Assembly: GCF_017068455.1 (NCBI RefSeq)
Contig: NZ_CP070608.1
Span: 668,501-732,500, forward strand
Direction: 5' to 3'
DNA: 64,000 bases
Origin: Fulvivirga lutea
GTDB lineage: Bacteria > Bacteroidota > Bacteroidia > Cytophagales > Cyclobacteriaceae
Shown: one piece after another, positions 35,925-44,761 of the stretch
Layout of the letters: each line of letters begins with the position of its first letter
Numbering within the stretch: position 1 is the first letter of the stretch
Notes under the pieces: model-generated
Told to the model about the DNA's origin: nothing
The model's input: only the letters and a program-made list of their open reading frames with translations
Databases searched by the model: none
Program-made: the position numbers and the translations under genes

Positions 35925-37841
35925 TTATTCAAACAGGTGTTCCTTCTCTTTTTGAGTTAGCCTATTTCTTAGATCTGAAATTTGTATTTCCGATTTGCCC
36001 AACTCATTTTCCAATCGCTCTACCTCTTTCAAAAGTTCCGTTCGCTGTCGCTCCATTTCCTCTTGCGTGGCCTGAAGCTCTTCTGAGTTTTGTCGCAATT
36101 CTTCATCCTGTGCACTAAGTGCCACTGCCTTCTCCTGAGCCTCGTCCAGTAATTTTAATGTCCTTTCAGCTATTTTTTTGCTAGATAAAATATTGGCTAT
36201 GCTTTCAGATACTCTGTTAATAAATTTAATTTCCAACTCTGAAAAGAGCTGAAAAGAAGCTAACTCAATAACGCCCATCGCCTCATCGTTGATCATAAGC
36301 GGAACGATAATTACATTTCTTGCCGTTGCCTCACCCAGGCCTGATGTGATTTTGATATAATCTTCTGGAACTTCTTTTAGTAGAATATAAGATTTTTCCA
36401 GTACAGACTGACCTACCAGACCCTGACCAATTTGTATCTTTTTATGTTCATATTTCTTTTTATTGTAAGCGTAAGTAGCCACCGATTCAAGGCAATTTTC
36501 ATCTTCATTGATAACATATATCGCCCCTTGATTAACGCCAAGATAATTTACAAGCTGAGAAATAATCTCATCACCTAACTCTGAAATATTATTGGTGTTG
36601 TTTTTTAAAATTTCAGAGAACTTGGCCATTCCTTCATTTAACCAGTTAATACTTCTTTGTTGTTTATCCGCCTCAACCAACTGACTTTTCATTTTTATTA
36701 TGGCTGTAGCCAAAACGTCTTCTTTAAACTCGTCTTTGTATTCGATATTCAAATTACCCTTTCCAAGATCCTGAGCAAACTGAACGGCAGCTTTAATTCT
36801 TTCAACCAGGTTATTAAGCGCGTGTTTTGCATAAGCGATTTCATCTTTTGTGCGAACAACCATATTTTCTGGAAAAGACCCTTTGGAAAGACTTACTAAG
36901 GCAGATTTTATTTCATTAATTGCCTTAGTAAGAAGATTTGCATAAAAAATAACCAATATTAACCCTACAATAATCTGAAGTGTAAGCAGTGCAAATAGGG
37001 TAATCAATGAGTGTTGCACCATTTCTTGATTTTTCGATTTTACTGATTGTGTTAAGTTTGATAGCACATTTTCAAACGATTCAAAATTGCTATTAATCGC
37101 TCCCAATAATCCACTCTCAGAATCCAGACCTATTTTGGACTCCAGTTCGATTATATAGTTGAACTGTGATTGGTACTTTTTGATACTATTTTTAATCTCA
37201 CTTTTCCCTTCTTCCAGATTCATGGAGTCAACCTGTATTGTAAGTTTTTCTATTTGATCGTTAAATCGGTTTTTATATTTTAAATCCTTCCTTAAGAAAA
37301 AATCTTTTTCGTGTCTGCGAAGCATCAGCATGCTTGCTTTGTCGTAGGGGTAGTTAGAGTCTTCAACATCATGAATGGCTTTTCTTAGTTTTCCCTCAAC
37401 ACCATAATCCTGAAACCCTCGTTCAGAGAAAGTAAGAATTAGACTTTTGACATTTTTATCATAGGCGACCAGCTTACTGGAAATTGAATCTAATTGCCTT
37501 TTATTTATTTGGCGAGTAAAGTAATCGTGACTGTCAATGTCCTCAAGTTCACTTTGAATAAATGCATATTCCTTATTGTAGGAGTTTAGCCATTCACTTT
37601 CATTCGTTTTTAAAAATTCTACGTTTTTAAAGCCTCGATCAGAAAACTCCTGGATATCACGCGACATTTTGAGTGCTGCTACGTTCAGCCCATTTATTCT
37701 TTCAGATAATTCATTGTATGAAATTATATTCTGGATACTGGAAATGCCTACAGAGATAATCCAGACTGACATTAGAAGTATAGAGCCAAAAGCAAAGAGT
37801 AGTTTAAATCTTATTGGCAGTTTTTGAATCCAGGTTTTCAT
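35925..37841 (-). CDS. Membrane sensor with HAMP and GAF domains, no kinase domain
   Basis: 638 residues. TM1 at about 13-35, a helical periplasmic sensor region up to about 270, TM2 at about 275-300, a HAMP-like linker, a GAF domain at roughly 405-545 (LGVNQGAIYVINEDENCLES, NVIIVPLMINDEAMGVIELA) and a long coiled coil at 555-638. There is no histidine kinase, GGDEF or methyl-accepting domain behind it. This is a receptor part that presumably signals through a partner, or a truncated kinase. The stop is clean, so a frameshift is not obvious. It stands alone between the lipoprotein operon and dcp. Confidence 0.8.
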   Translation of the reverse strand: MKTWIQKLPIRFKLLFAFGSILLMSVWIISVGISSIQNIISYNELSERINGLNVAALKMSRDIQEFSDRGFKNVEFLKTNESEWLNSYNKEYAFIQSELEDIDSHDYFTRQINKRQLDSISSKLVAYDKNVKSLILTFSERGFQDYGVEGKLRKAIHDVEDSNYPYDKASMLMLRRHEKDFFLRKDLKYKNRFNDQIEKLTIQVDSMNLEEGKSEIKNSIKKYQSQFNYIIELESKIGLDSESGLLGAINSNFESFENVLSNLTQSVKSKNQEMVQHSLITLFALLTLQIIVGLILVIFYANLLTKAINEIKSALVSLSKGSFPENMVVRTKDEIAYAKHALNNLVERIKAAVQFAQDLGKGNLNIEYKDEFKEDVLATAIIKMKSQLVEADKQQRSINWLNEGMAKFSEILKNNTNNISELGDEIISQLVNYLGVNQGAIYVINEDENCLESVATYAYNKKKYEHKKIQIGQGLVGQSVLEKSYILLKEVPEDYIKITSGLGEATARNVIIVPLMINDEAMGVIELASFQLFSELEIKFINRVSESIANILSSKKIAERTLKLLDEAQEKAVALSAQDEELRQNSEELQATQEEMERQRTELLKEVERLENELGKSEIQISDLRNRLTQKEKEHLFE

Positions 37842-37967
37842 ATTTGTATTCGTTAGGATTCAAAATAACAGGTAAAATGCCCTCTAAGATTTCTGCATTT
37901 GATTAAGTAATAATTAAGTTATTATTATGTGAATTACACAGCGCTCTCTATCAACTAGTTATAAAAA

Positions 37968-37992
37968 AACCCTAACGGTGCTCGTCAGGGTT
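37968..37992 (-). terminator. Rho-independent terminator of the M3 peptidase gene
   Basis: A 10-bp stem, AACCCTGACG/CGTTAGGGTT on the minus strand (one G-U pair), with a 5-nt loop and a following run of T. It lies about 20 nt beyond the stop of the dcp-like gene. Confidence 0.85.
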
Positions 37993-38011
37993 TTACTTAA
38001 AATTAAATTAA

Positions 38012-40156
38012 TTACTTCACTGGAAAACCTCTATCACGCATTAATGCTTCAATTTTAGCATCGCGACCTCTGAACTTTCTATACGCTTCAGCAGGATCCA
38101 TTGAGTTTCTTGGAGCAAATAAATATTTTACCAATTTCTCTGCAACTTCTTTGTCATAGAATCCACCCGGAGCTTCTTTAAATGCTTCGGCTGCATCTGA
38201 CGTTAATACATCTGCCCACATATAACCATAATAAGCGGCAGCGTATCCTTCACCAGAAAACACGTGCCCAAAATGTGGTGACCTGTGACGCATTACTAGT
38301 TCATCTGGCATATTTAATTTAGCCAATGTTTCTTTTTCAAATGCATCAGGATCAATGCCTTCCGGATCAGTAGTATGATAATACATATCCATGAGTGCAG
38401 AAGCTAAATATTCTGTAGTTGCAAAGCCCTGATTGAAGGTAGAGGCCTTATTAATTTTTGCAATTAATTCCTGAGGCATAGCCTCGCCAGTTTTATGGTG
38501 TACCAAATAATTGTTAGTTACTTCATCAGTCGACAACCATCTTTCTAAAAGTTGAGATTGAAACTCCGTATAATCTCTCACTCCTCCATTTAATGTTGGG
38601 TACTCTACATTAGAAGACAATGCATGAAGTGCATGACCAAATTCATGGAAGAAAGTATTGGCATCATCCCACGAAACAAGTACTGCATCGCCAGGTGCCG
38701 GTTTTACGAAATTTGAATTATTTGAAACGAGTACAGTTTCTTTCCCTTCAAATGTAGTGTGGCTTCTGTAAGAGTTTGCCCAGGCACCTGATCTTTTTCC
38801 TTGTCTGGCAAATGGATCTAAATACCACAGGCCGATATGTTCACCAGAAGTTTTGTCCGTAACTTCCCAAACCTTTACATCTTCCTGATAAACAGGAACT
38901 GTACCTTCCGGTACGGGAGTGAATTTGAAATTGAACAATTCGCCCGCTACAAAGAACATCGCTTCTCTCAACTTATCAAGTTGCAGGTATTGTTTTACTT
39001 CATCAGAATCTAAATCATATTTATCCTGTCTCACTTTCTCGGCATAATATCTATAGTCCCAAGGTTCGATGGTAATGTTATCACCATTTTTATCAGCAAT
39101 GGCTTGCATGTCAGCAACCTCTTCATCTACTCTTGCTATAGCTGCCGGCCAAACAGACTCCATCATTTGCATCGCATTTTCCGGTTTTTTAGCCATTCTG
39201 TTTTGAAGTCTCCATTCTGCATAATTATCATGTCCTAACAATGCAACGCGCTCATCTCTCAATTTCAAAATGTCGGCAATAATCTGATTGTTGTCGTGTT
39301 CACCACCATTATCACCACGAGAATAGTAGTTACGCCACACTTTTTCTCTCAGATCTCTTTCTGTAGAATAAGTTAAGAAAGGGTCCATCGATGAACGTGT
39401 ATTAATTACAGCATACATTCCTTCTTTTCCTCTATCAGCAGCAGCTTTTGCAGCTGAATTTATATAAGACTCTGAAAGACCACCAAGCTGATCTTTTGTT
39501 AAAAATGTTTCGTACGATTCTTCATCTGCCAAGACATTACTTGCAAATTTTGTATACAGCGAAGAGAGCTCTTTATTAATTTCTGCATAACGCTTCTTAG
39601 ACTCTTCGTCTAAGTCAGCTCCGTTCATCGCATACCCTTCATAAGTCAGCTGAACAAGTCTTTGTTCTTCGGGAGACCTAGGCTCTTTTTGAGTTTGTTC
39701 ATAAACTGCTTTTACTCTCTGAAACAGTTTTTCGTTTTGTGTAATTTTTGAACTGAATTCAGAAATAACTGGAGCCATTTCTGCTTGAATTTCACGGAAC
39801 TCAGGACTTGACATATTGCTACTCCAAATGCCATAATAAACAAACACTCTATTGAGTGCGTCTCCAGTACTTTCTAACGCTACAATTGTGTTTTCAAAAG
39901 TTGGAGGCTCTGGGTTATTGGCAATTTTATCAATCTCTTGCAGGTTTAGTCTCATACCCTCTGTTAAAGCGGGCTTTAAACTATCCAAATTCATTTGATC
40001 AAAGGCCGGCAATCCACCGTAAGGGCCCGACCACTCTTTTAACAGCACATTGTCTGTCGTAAATTCTTCTTCCTCAGGTTGAGAACTTTGAGAACACGCT
40101 GTCCAGGCAACAGCGCTCACAATAGTTAGGTAAGTTGTAAGCTTTTTAAAATTCAT
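38012..40156 (-). CDS. dcp: M3-family peptidyl-dipeptidase (Dcp-like) lipoprotein
   Basis: 714 residues. N-terminal lipoprotein signal (VSAVAWTACSQSSQ). The zinc motif is in FFHEFGHALHALSS and the GYAAAYYGYMWADVL stretch near the end is typical of the Dcp/oligopeptidase A group. It removes C-terminal dipeptides from oligopeptides. The E. coli Dcp is not lipidated, so the membrane anchor here indicates periplasmic peptide recycling (inference). It has its own terminator. Confidence 0.93.
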   Translation of the reverse strand: MNFKKLTTYLTIVSAVAWTACSQSSQPEEEEFTTDNVLLKEWSGPYGGLPAFDQMNLDSLKPALTEGMRLNLQEIDKIANNPEPPTFENTIVALESTGDALNRVFVYYGIWSSNMSSPEFREIQAEMAPVISEFSSKITQNEKLFQRVKAVYEQTQKEPRSPEEQRLVQLTYEGYAMNGADLDEESKKRYAEINKELSSLYTKFASNVLADEESYETFLTKDQLGGLSESYINSAAKAAADRGKEGMYAVINTRSSMDPFLTYSTERDLREKVWRNYYSRGDNGGEHDNNQIIADILKLRDERVALLGHDNYAEWRLQNRMAKKPENAMQMMESVWPAAIARVDEEVADMQAIADKNGDNITIEPWDYRYYAEKVRQDKYDLDSDEVKQYLQLDKLREAMFFVAGELFNFKFTPVPEGTVPVYQEDVKVWEVTDKTSGEHIGLWYLDPFARQGKRSGAWANSYRSHTTFEGKETVLVSNNSNFVKPAPGDAVLVSWDDANTFFHEFGHALHALSSNVEYPTLNGGVRDYTEFQSQLLERWLSTDEVTNNYLVHHKTGEAMPQELIAKINKASTFNQGFATTEYLASALMDMYYHTTDPEGIDPDAFEKETLAKLNMPDELVMRHRSPHFGHVFSGEGYAAAYYGYMWADVLTSDAAEAFKEAPGGFYDKEVAEKLVKYLFAPRNSMDPAEAYRKFRGRDAKIEALMRDRGFPVK

Positions 40157-40231
40157 TTTAAGAATATTTGGTTTTTGGAAAGTTAAAAATAAGCCTGCGA
40201 TATAAACAGGATATTTTTATGAATGGTAGGA

Positions 40232-40735
40232 TTACTCTGATTTTATTATTTCGGAAATAATAATTGTACCATCAAAAGGTTTTGTTCCATCTAGCTTGAG
40301 GTCAATCCCTTGATCACTTATTTTTCCGTATTTCAGATAGCTATCCCATATGTGCGACACATAAATGATGGGTGTTTTTCCCCATCGGTCGTCTTTCATC
40401 TTGCGATTCAGAAAAGTAGCTTCATTAATATCAATAAAGATTTTGAAGTCAATTAATGATCTCAATTCATCATCGTGATAAATTAAAAAGCCTTCAGTAA
40501 TTAGGTAGGGATATTTTTTAGATTCTTGTAAAACGGTTTTCCTTAGACTGTCGAAGTTTATACCGTTAGGATGCTCCCAATCGGTCATGCCATGAAAGGT
40601 GGGTAACTCTGCTTTATCCAATGCAAAATCATCCTGCGAAATAATCTTAACATTTTTTTCCCCGAGTTGGTCTTGTAATAACTTGGCCAATGTTGTTTTA
40701 CCTGACCTGCTTACGCCACCAATTCCAATAATCAT
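40232..40735 (-). CDS. Nucleoside kinase, nicotinamide riboside kinase/uridine kinase-like
   Basis: 167 residues. The Walker A loop is GIGGVSRSGKTT at the N-terminus, followed by KIISQDDFAL and DWEHPNGINFDSL, a layout close to nicotinamide riboside kinases and small uridine kinases. A LID-like RKMKDDRWG segment follows. The substrate is thus a ribonucleoside, possibly NR, but uridine cannot be excluded. It starts 3 nt after the acyl-CoA synthetase stop, so both are co-transcribed. Confidence 0.75.
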   Translation of the reverse strand: MIIGIGGVSRSGKTTLAKLLQDQLGEKNVKIISQDDFALDKAELPTFHGMTDWEHPNGINFDSLRKTVLQESKKYPYLITEGFLIYHDDELRSLIDFKIFIDINEATFLNRKMKDDRWGKTPIIYVSHIWDSYLKYGKISDQGIDLKLDGTKPFDGTIIISEIIKSE

Positions 40736-40738
40736 TAC

Positions 40739-42502
40739 TTAAGCGTATAGTGAATCTATATCAGCCTGATATTTTGAAAGAATTACTTTTCTTTTCAATT
40801 TAAGCGTAGGCGTAAGCTCGCCCGATTCAATAGTCCATGAAGTAGGTAATAATTTAATTTTTTTGATTTTCTCATATTGAGCAAATGATTTATTCAACCT
40901 ATCTACCTCTTTTTGAAATTTCTTCAAAACACGCTCATGTGCAATCATTTCTATATCGGTAGTATAATTGATTTTTTTAATCTCGCACCAATCGCGAAGT
41001 ACTTCAAAAGCAGGTACGACTAAGGCAGATGGAAATTTCTCCCCTTCACCTATTACCATCACCTGTTCAATGAGTGTAGATTCTTTAAACTTATTTTCAA
41101 TTAACTGAGGCGCGATGTATTTTCCTCCAGAAGTTTTAAAAATTTCTTTTTTACGATCGGTGATTTTCAAATATCTACCTTCCACCATTTCACCAATGTC
41201 ACCCGTATGAAACCAGCCATCACTATCTAACACTTCGGCTGTGGCATCTGGTCGATTGAAATAGCCCATCATTACGCTTGGTCCTTTGGCCAATATTTCG
41301 CCATCTTCCCCAAACTTCACTTCAACTCTCGGTAGCAGTGGACCTACACAACCTATCCTAACATCTTTAGGGTCGTCTCGTGTAAAGCTAATTCCGGGGG
41401 ACGTTTCTGTGAGGCCGTAGGCCTCCAAAATTTTTATTTGTGCCGACCAAAAAACTCGAGCCAATCTGGGTTGAAGTGCTGCCGCTCCAGAAACTATAAA
41501 CTGAACATTGCCACCGAGAGCTTCACGCCACTTACTAAATATTAGTTTGTTGGCTATTGCCAGTTTTAATTTATATATAAAACTATGTGATTTATTGGGC
41601 TCATACTTATCACCCAATTGAAGTGCCCAAAAGAAGAGCTGTTTTTTTATACCTGTGAGTGAATAGCCTTTGGCAACAATTTTATCATATACTTTTTCAA
41701 GTAATCGTGGCACCGTGGCGAAAAACTGGGGCTTTACTTCTTTTAAGTTTTCACCAATGGTATCCATACTCTCGGCATAATAAATACTTACGCCCAAACG
41801 CATATAGGTATATAATCCTGTTCGCTCAAATATGTGGCACAGTGGCAGGAAACTTAACGTACGATATCCTTTCTCCACGTTTGGAAAAATTTCTTCTACA
41901 GATGCAGAATTAGAGAGTATGTTTTTATGGCTTAACATTACTCCTTTAGGATTACCTGTGGTTCCGGAGGTATAAATTATTGTGGCCAGATCTTCTGTTT
42001 TAATTGAATCCCTTCTGGCATTGATCTCGTCTATATCGGATTGGCCGGGCTGTTTGAATAAGTTCTTCCAGAATTCGAATTTTTGATTTTCATCGAAGCA
42101 GTAAAGTTCAACCGGTTGATTTAGTTTGTCTTTTACACTTTCAATTTTCTCGCAGATTTCAACGTCACCACAAAAGACTCTCTTAATGGAAGCATCATTA
42201 ATTATAAATGCATAATCACCTGGTGTTGAGTTAGGATACATGGGTACACCAATTGCTCCTATTTGCGTAACAGCAAAATCTGTAATTACCCATTCTGGCC
42301 TGTTGAAGGATACTATTCCGACTTTATCGTCTTTTTGTACTTCTTTATTGATAAGCCCAGCACTGAGTTGGTTCACTAATTCTTTAAACTCTTGGGTTGA
42401 TATTGTTTGCCACTTTCCATCAACCTTATTGGCTAATGAATCATCAAGCGGGCATTCTTCGAGTTGATAGTCGAGTGTATCGAACAGACGGTTTATCTCC
42501 AT
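40739..42502 (-). CDS. Long-chain acyl-CoA synthetase (AMP-binding, FadD-like)
   Basis: 587 residues. The adenylation motifs are TIIYTSGTTGNPKGVMLSH (A3), the ILEAYGLTETSP stretch (A5), WFHTGDIGEMVEGRYLKITDRKKEI (A7-A8) and the C-terminal lysine region. It activates fatty acids to acyl-CoA for beta-oxidation or lipid synthesis, complementing the fadNAE operon 10 kb to the left. It belongs to the FAA1/ACSBG-type bacterial group. It is the first gene of a two-gene unit with the nucleoside kinase. Confidence 0.93.
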   Translation of the reverse strand: MEINRLFDTLDYQLEECPLDDSLANKVDGKWQTISTQEFKELVNQLSAGLINKEVQKDDKVGIVSFNRPEWVITDFAVTQIGAIGVPMYPNSTPGDYAFIINDASIKRVFCGDVEICEKIESVKDKLNQPVELYCFDENQKFEFWKNLFKQPGQSDIDEINARRDSIKTEDLATIIYTSGTTGNPKGVMLSHKNILSNSASVEEIFPNVEKGYRTLSFLPLCHIFERTGLYTYMRLGVSIYYAESMDTIGENLKEVKPQFFATVPRLLEKVYDKIVAKGYSLTGIKKQLFFWALQLGDKYEPNKSHSFIYKLKLAIANKLIFSKWREALGGNVQFIVSGAAALQPRLARVFWSAQIKILEAYGLTETSPGISFTRDDPKDVRIGCVGPLLPRVEVKFGEDGEILAKGPSVMMGYFNRPDATAEVLDSDGWFHTGDIGEMVEGRYLKITDRKKEIFKTSGGKYIAPQLIENKFKESTLIEQVMVIGEGEKFPSALVVPAFEVLRDWCEIKKINYTTDIEMIAHERVLKKFQKEVDRLNKSFAQYEKIKKIKLLPTSWTIESGELTPTLKLKRKVILSKYQADIDSLYA

Positions 42503-42535
42503 GATAAATTATTTTGGAGATTAAATTAACAAAAA

Positions 42536-42561
42536 AACTAGAGATCGTATTACATCTAGTT
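42536..42561 (-). terminator. Probable terminator of the TPR gene
   Basis: On the minus strand AACTAGA pairs with TCTAGTT, followed by TTTTT. It overlaps the stop codon of the TPR gene and is AT-rich, so somewhat weaker than the others. Confidence 0.55.
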
Positions 42562-44397
42562 AACAAGCTGCTCGCGGGCATCGAAATCGCCACGAAGTTC
42601 TCTGAATCTTTTGCGAGCTTCAGCAATAAAAACACTGCCCGGATACTTCGTTAAAAAATTTCTGTAGTATTCCATAGCCCGTTCCTTTTCGTTAAGCTGT
42701 CGGTCATAAATATCAGCAATTGAAAAATAAGCATCGTCACTTAGTATATCAGATCCATACTGCTCCACTATTCTGTCGAGCAAAGAAATTGATTCAGTAA
42801 ATTTTCCTTCTTTTTTTAGCAAATCAGCTTTTAGCCAGAGGAGTTCATCTGTAAGTGAATGGTTTGGAAAATTAGTGAGCATGGAATCGATCTTAAGTTT
42901 TGCTTGTTCCGTTTTATGCTGAAAAAGTAGCAATTCTATGTTGGCATACTCTTGTAGTGCTACATCTGAAGTATCTAATACTGTATTATCTTTAATAAGA
43001 AGACTTAATGCCATGGCATCATTCGCAATTTCCCGGGTGGTTGCTTCTTTTAAAATATCCAGATGTTCTTCAGCCAATTTAAAATTTCCTTTATAGTATG
43101 ATAATTTGGCATTTTTTAATTTTGCTATATAGCCAAGATCATCTTCTTTATTCGATTTTTCCACCTGAGAATACAAGAGAGAAGACTCCCACGATTCTCC
43201 TTTGAGTAAATAAATATCACCTAAATCTAATTTTGATTTCGACTTAATTTCGGGGTTAGCGCGTGGTGTTTCAACAATTTTTTCAAGTATAGCTATAGCT
43301 GAATCCTTTTCATCTAAATAAAATGCATGTAGCAGTGCCTTGTTCCTTAGTGCTTCTAACGTGTTTCTACTAACTCCTAACTCCTTGATAAATTCATTAT
43401 AATCATTCACCAGATTTCTTATTTCTCTTTCATCAATGGGGTAAGTATTCCTTACACGTTGCTCATAAGATCGGATCAAATACATTTTAGCCAGAAGATA
43501 ATTATTCGAGCCAGGGTAGTTTTGAATCAAATAGCTGAAAATTTTTATCGCATTGTTATAATCATTGTTATTCAAGGCAATCATACCAATGTTCAATGTG
43601 CGGCTTCCTTCTGATCTTAATCTTTTATCAATTGCTCTTGCTTGCAGAAATGCCCCATAGAAATTTTTCTGCTGGAGATTTACCCATATAAGAAGCTCCG
43701 AATAAACTTCACTTTGTGGGTTTTGCTGGATTTTATCATATAAAAGTCGTTCTAAACTTTGCAACTCATCCGGTTTGTTCAACAAAGTTTGGAGCGTGTT
43801 TTTTACTGAACTGAGATTAGCCGGATTTTGAATAACATAGTTTAGATATTCTTCAACCATTTTATCCTTCTCGTTCATGATACGATAAATATTCGCAAGC
43901 TCCAGTGAGAACAAGTAAGGATTATTCAAAGCGGTTCGTCCTTCCGTAAATGTTAAAACAGCATATTGTGTCAATTTTTTGTTTACAAAATAATCGGCTG
44001 TGATGCTGACGAGATAATTATCGTATTTAATATCATCAATGACATTTTTAAAATAAATGTCAGATTGATTTTCACCTTCTTCCGTAAAAATTAATAAACC
44101 TAGATCTAATTTATAATAGAGATTTTCGGGAAATCGTTTTATTAACTTCTTGATATACTTTTCTGCATCATTATAATTGGCCGTTTCCAGTAACAAGAAA
44201 TAGTAGTTGTTATGAATGAGTGTGATATTATTAAAGTCTTTGGCGAGATCCTCGTATAGTGTGCGTGCCTTTTCATATTCACCCTGTCCATAATACTCGT
44301 TGGCCAATTGAATTTCGGTGGTTTGCTGCGCAAGAATATTAGTCGCTACAAACAGTAATAATAAAATCGTTTTTGAAGTTTTATTCACAATACCCAC
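42556..44397 (-). CDS. Secreted TPR-repeat protein
   Basis: 613 residues from a GTG at 44397 (a second GTG at 44388 is equally possible). A signal peptide (TSKTILLLLFVATNILAQ) is followed by many tetratricopeptide repeats, e.g. LANEYYGQGEYEKARTLYED and a C-terminal block YFSIADIYDRQLNEKERAMEYY, in the style of YbgF/BamD-like scaffolds. It lies on one side of the candidate oriC. The DnaA-box TTATTCACA (44381-44389) overlaps its first codons. Role unknown; TPR proteins at this position are common in Bacteroidota. Confidence 0.82.
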   Translation of the reverse strand: MGIVNKTSKTILLLLFVATNILAQQTTEIQLANEYYGQGEYEKARTLYEDLAKDFNNITLIHNNYYFLLLETANYNDAEKYIKKLIKRFPENLYYKLDLGLLIFTEEGENQSDIYFKNVIDDIKYDNYLVSITADYFVNKKLTQYAVLTFTEGRTALNNPYLFSLELANIYRIMNEKDKMVEEYLNYVIQNPANLSSVKNTLQTLLNKPDELQSLERLLYDKIQQNPQSEVYSELLIWVNLQQKNFYGAFLQARAIDKRLRSEGSRTLNIGMIALNNNDYNNAIKIFSYLIQNYPGSNNYLLAKMYLIRSYEQRVRNTYPIDEREIRNLVNDYNEFIKELGVSRNTLEALRNKALLHAFYLDEKDSAIAILEKIVETPRANPEIKSKSKLDLGDIYLLKGESWESSLLYSQVEKSNKEDDLGYIAKLKNAKLSYYKGNFKLAEEHLDILKEATTREIANDAMALSLLIKDNTVLDTSDVALQEYANIELLLFQHKTEQAKLKIDSMLTNFPNHSLTDELLWLKADLLKKEGKFTESISLLDRIVEQYGSDILSDDAYFSIADIYDRQLNEKERAMEYYRNFLTKYPGSVFIAEARKRFRELRGDFDAREQLVN

Positions 44398-44761
44398 AGA
44401 GCAATATTATATATATATTATAAATTAAAAACTATTATTAATTATTACTATGTGGATACGTGGATAATTAATCAAGAGTTTATTTGGTTATGTAGATTGT
44501 TGGTAAGAAGTTGAAGACTATATTAATTATTAACATAAAATTATTTTGTAAGTTATTGATTATAAATGGCTTAAGTACCATTAGTGGATAACATGGTGTT
44601 TTTGTTGATAAAATATTTATGGGTTTACGTTGTTAAGAAAGTGTGGGTATTTGATCAAAATTTGTTTACAGAATACAGCTAGTTGTTTGTTGAATATTGA
44701 TCTGATGTAAAGTATGTATATAGGTCATACCTGTAAACAGGTTATCCCGTATTTATCCACA
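44381..44761. other. Candidate chromosomal replication origin (oriC) with DnaA-box cluster
   Basis: The gene-free stretch 44398-44761 plus the edge of the TPR gene. DnaA-box-like 9-mers (consensus TTATNCACA): perfect TTATTCACA 44381-44389 (+) and TTATCCACA 44753-44761 (+); one-mismatch sites on the minus strand at 44451-44459, 44459-44467, 44583-44591 and 44603-44611. The first two minus sites form a tandem GTGGATAcGTGGATA. Between 44403 and 44450 there are only two C/G in 48 nt, a DUE-like segment. mnmG and two parS palindromes lie within 5 kb. No open frame is visible in the stretch. The oriC assignment is an inference from these signals. Confidence 0.65.
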
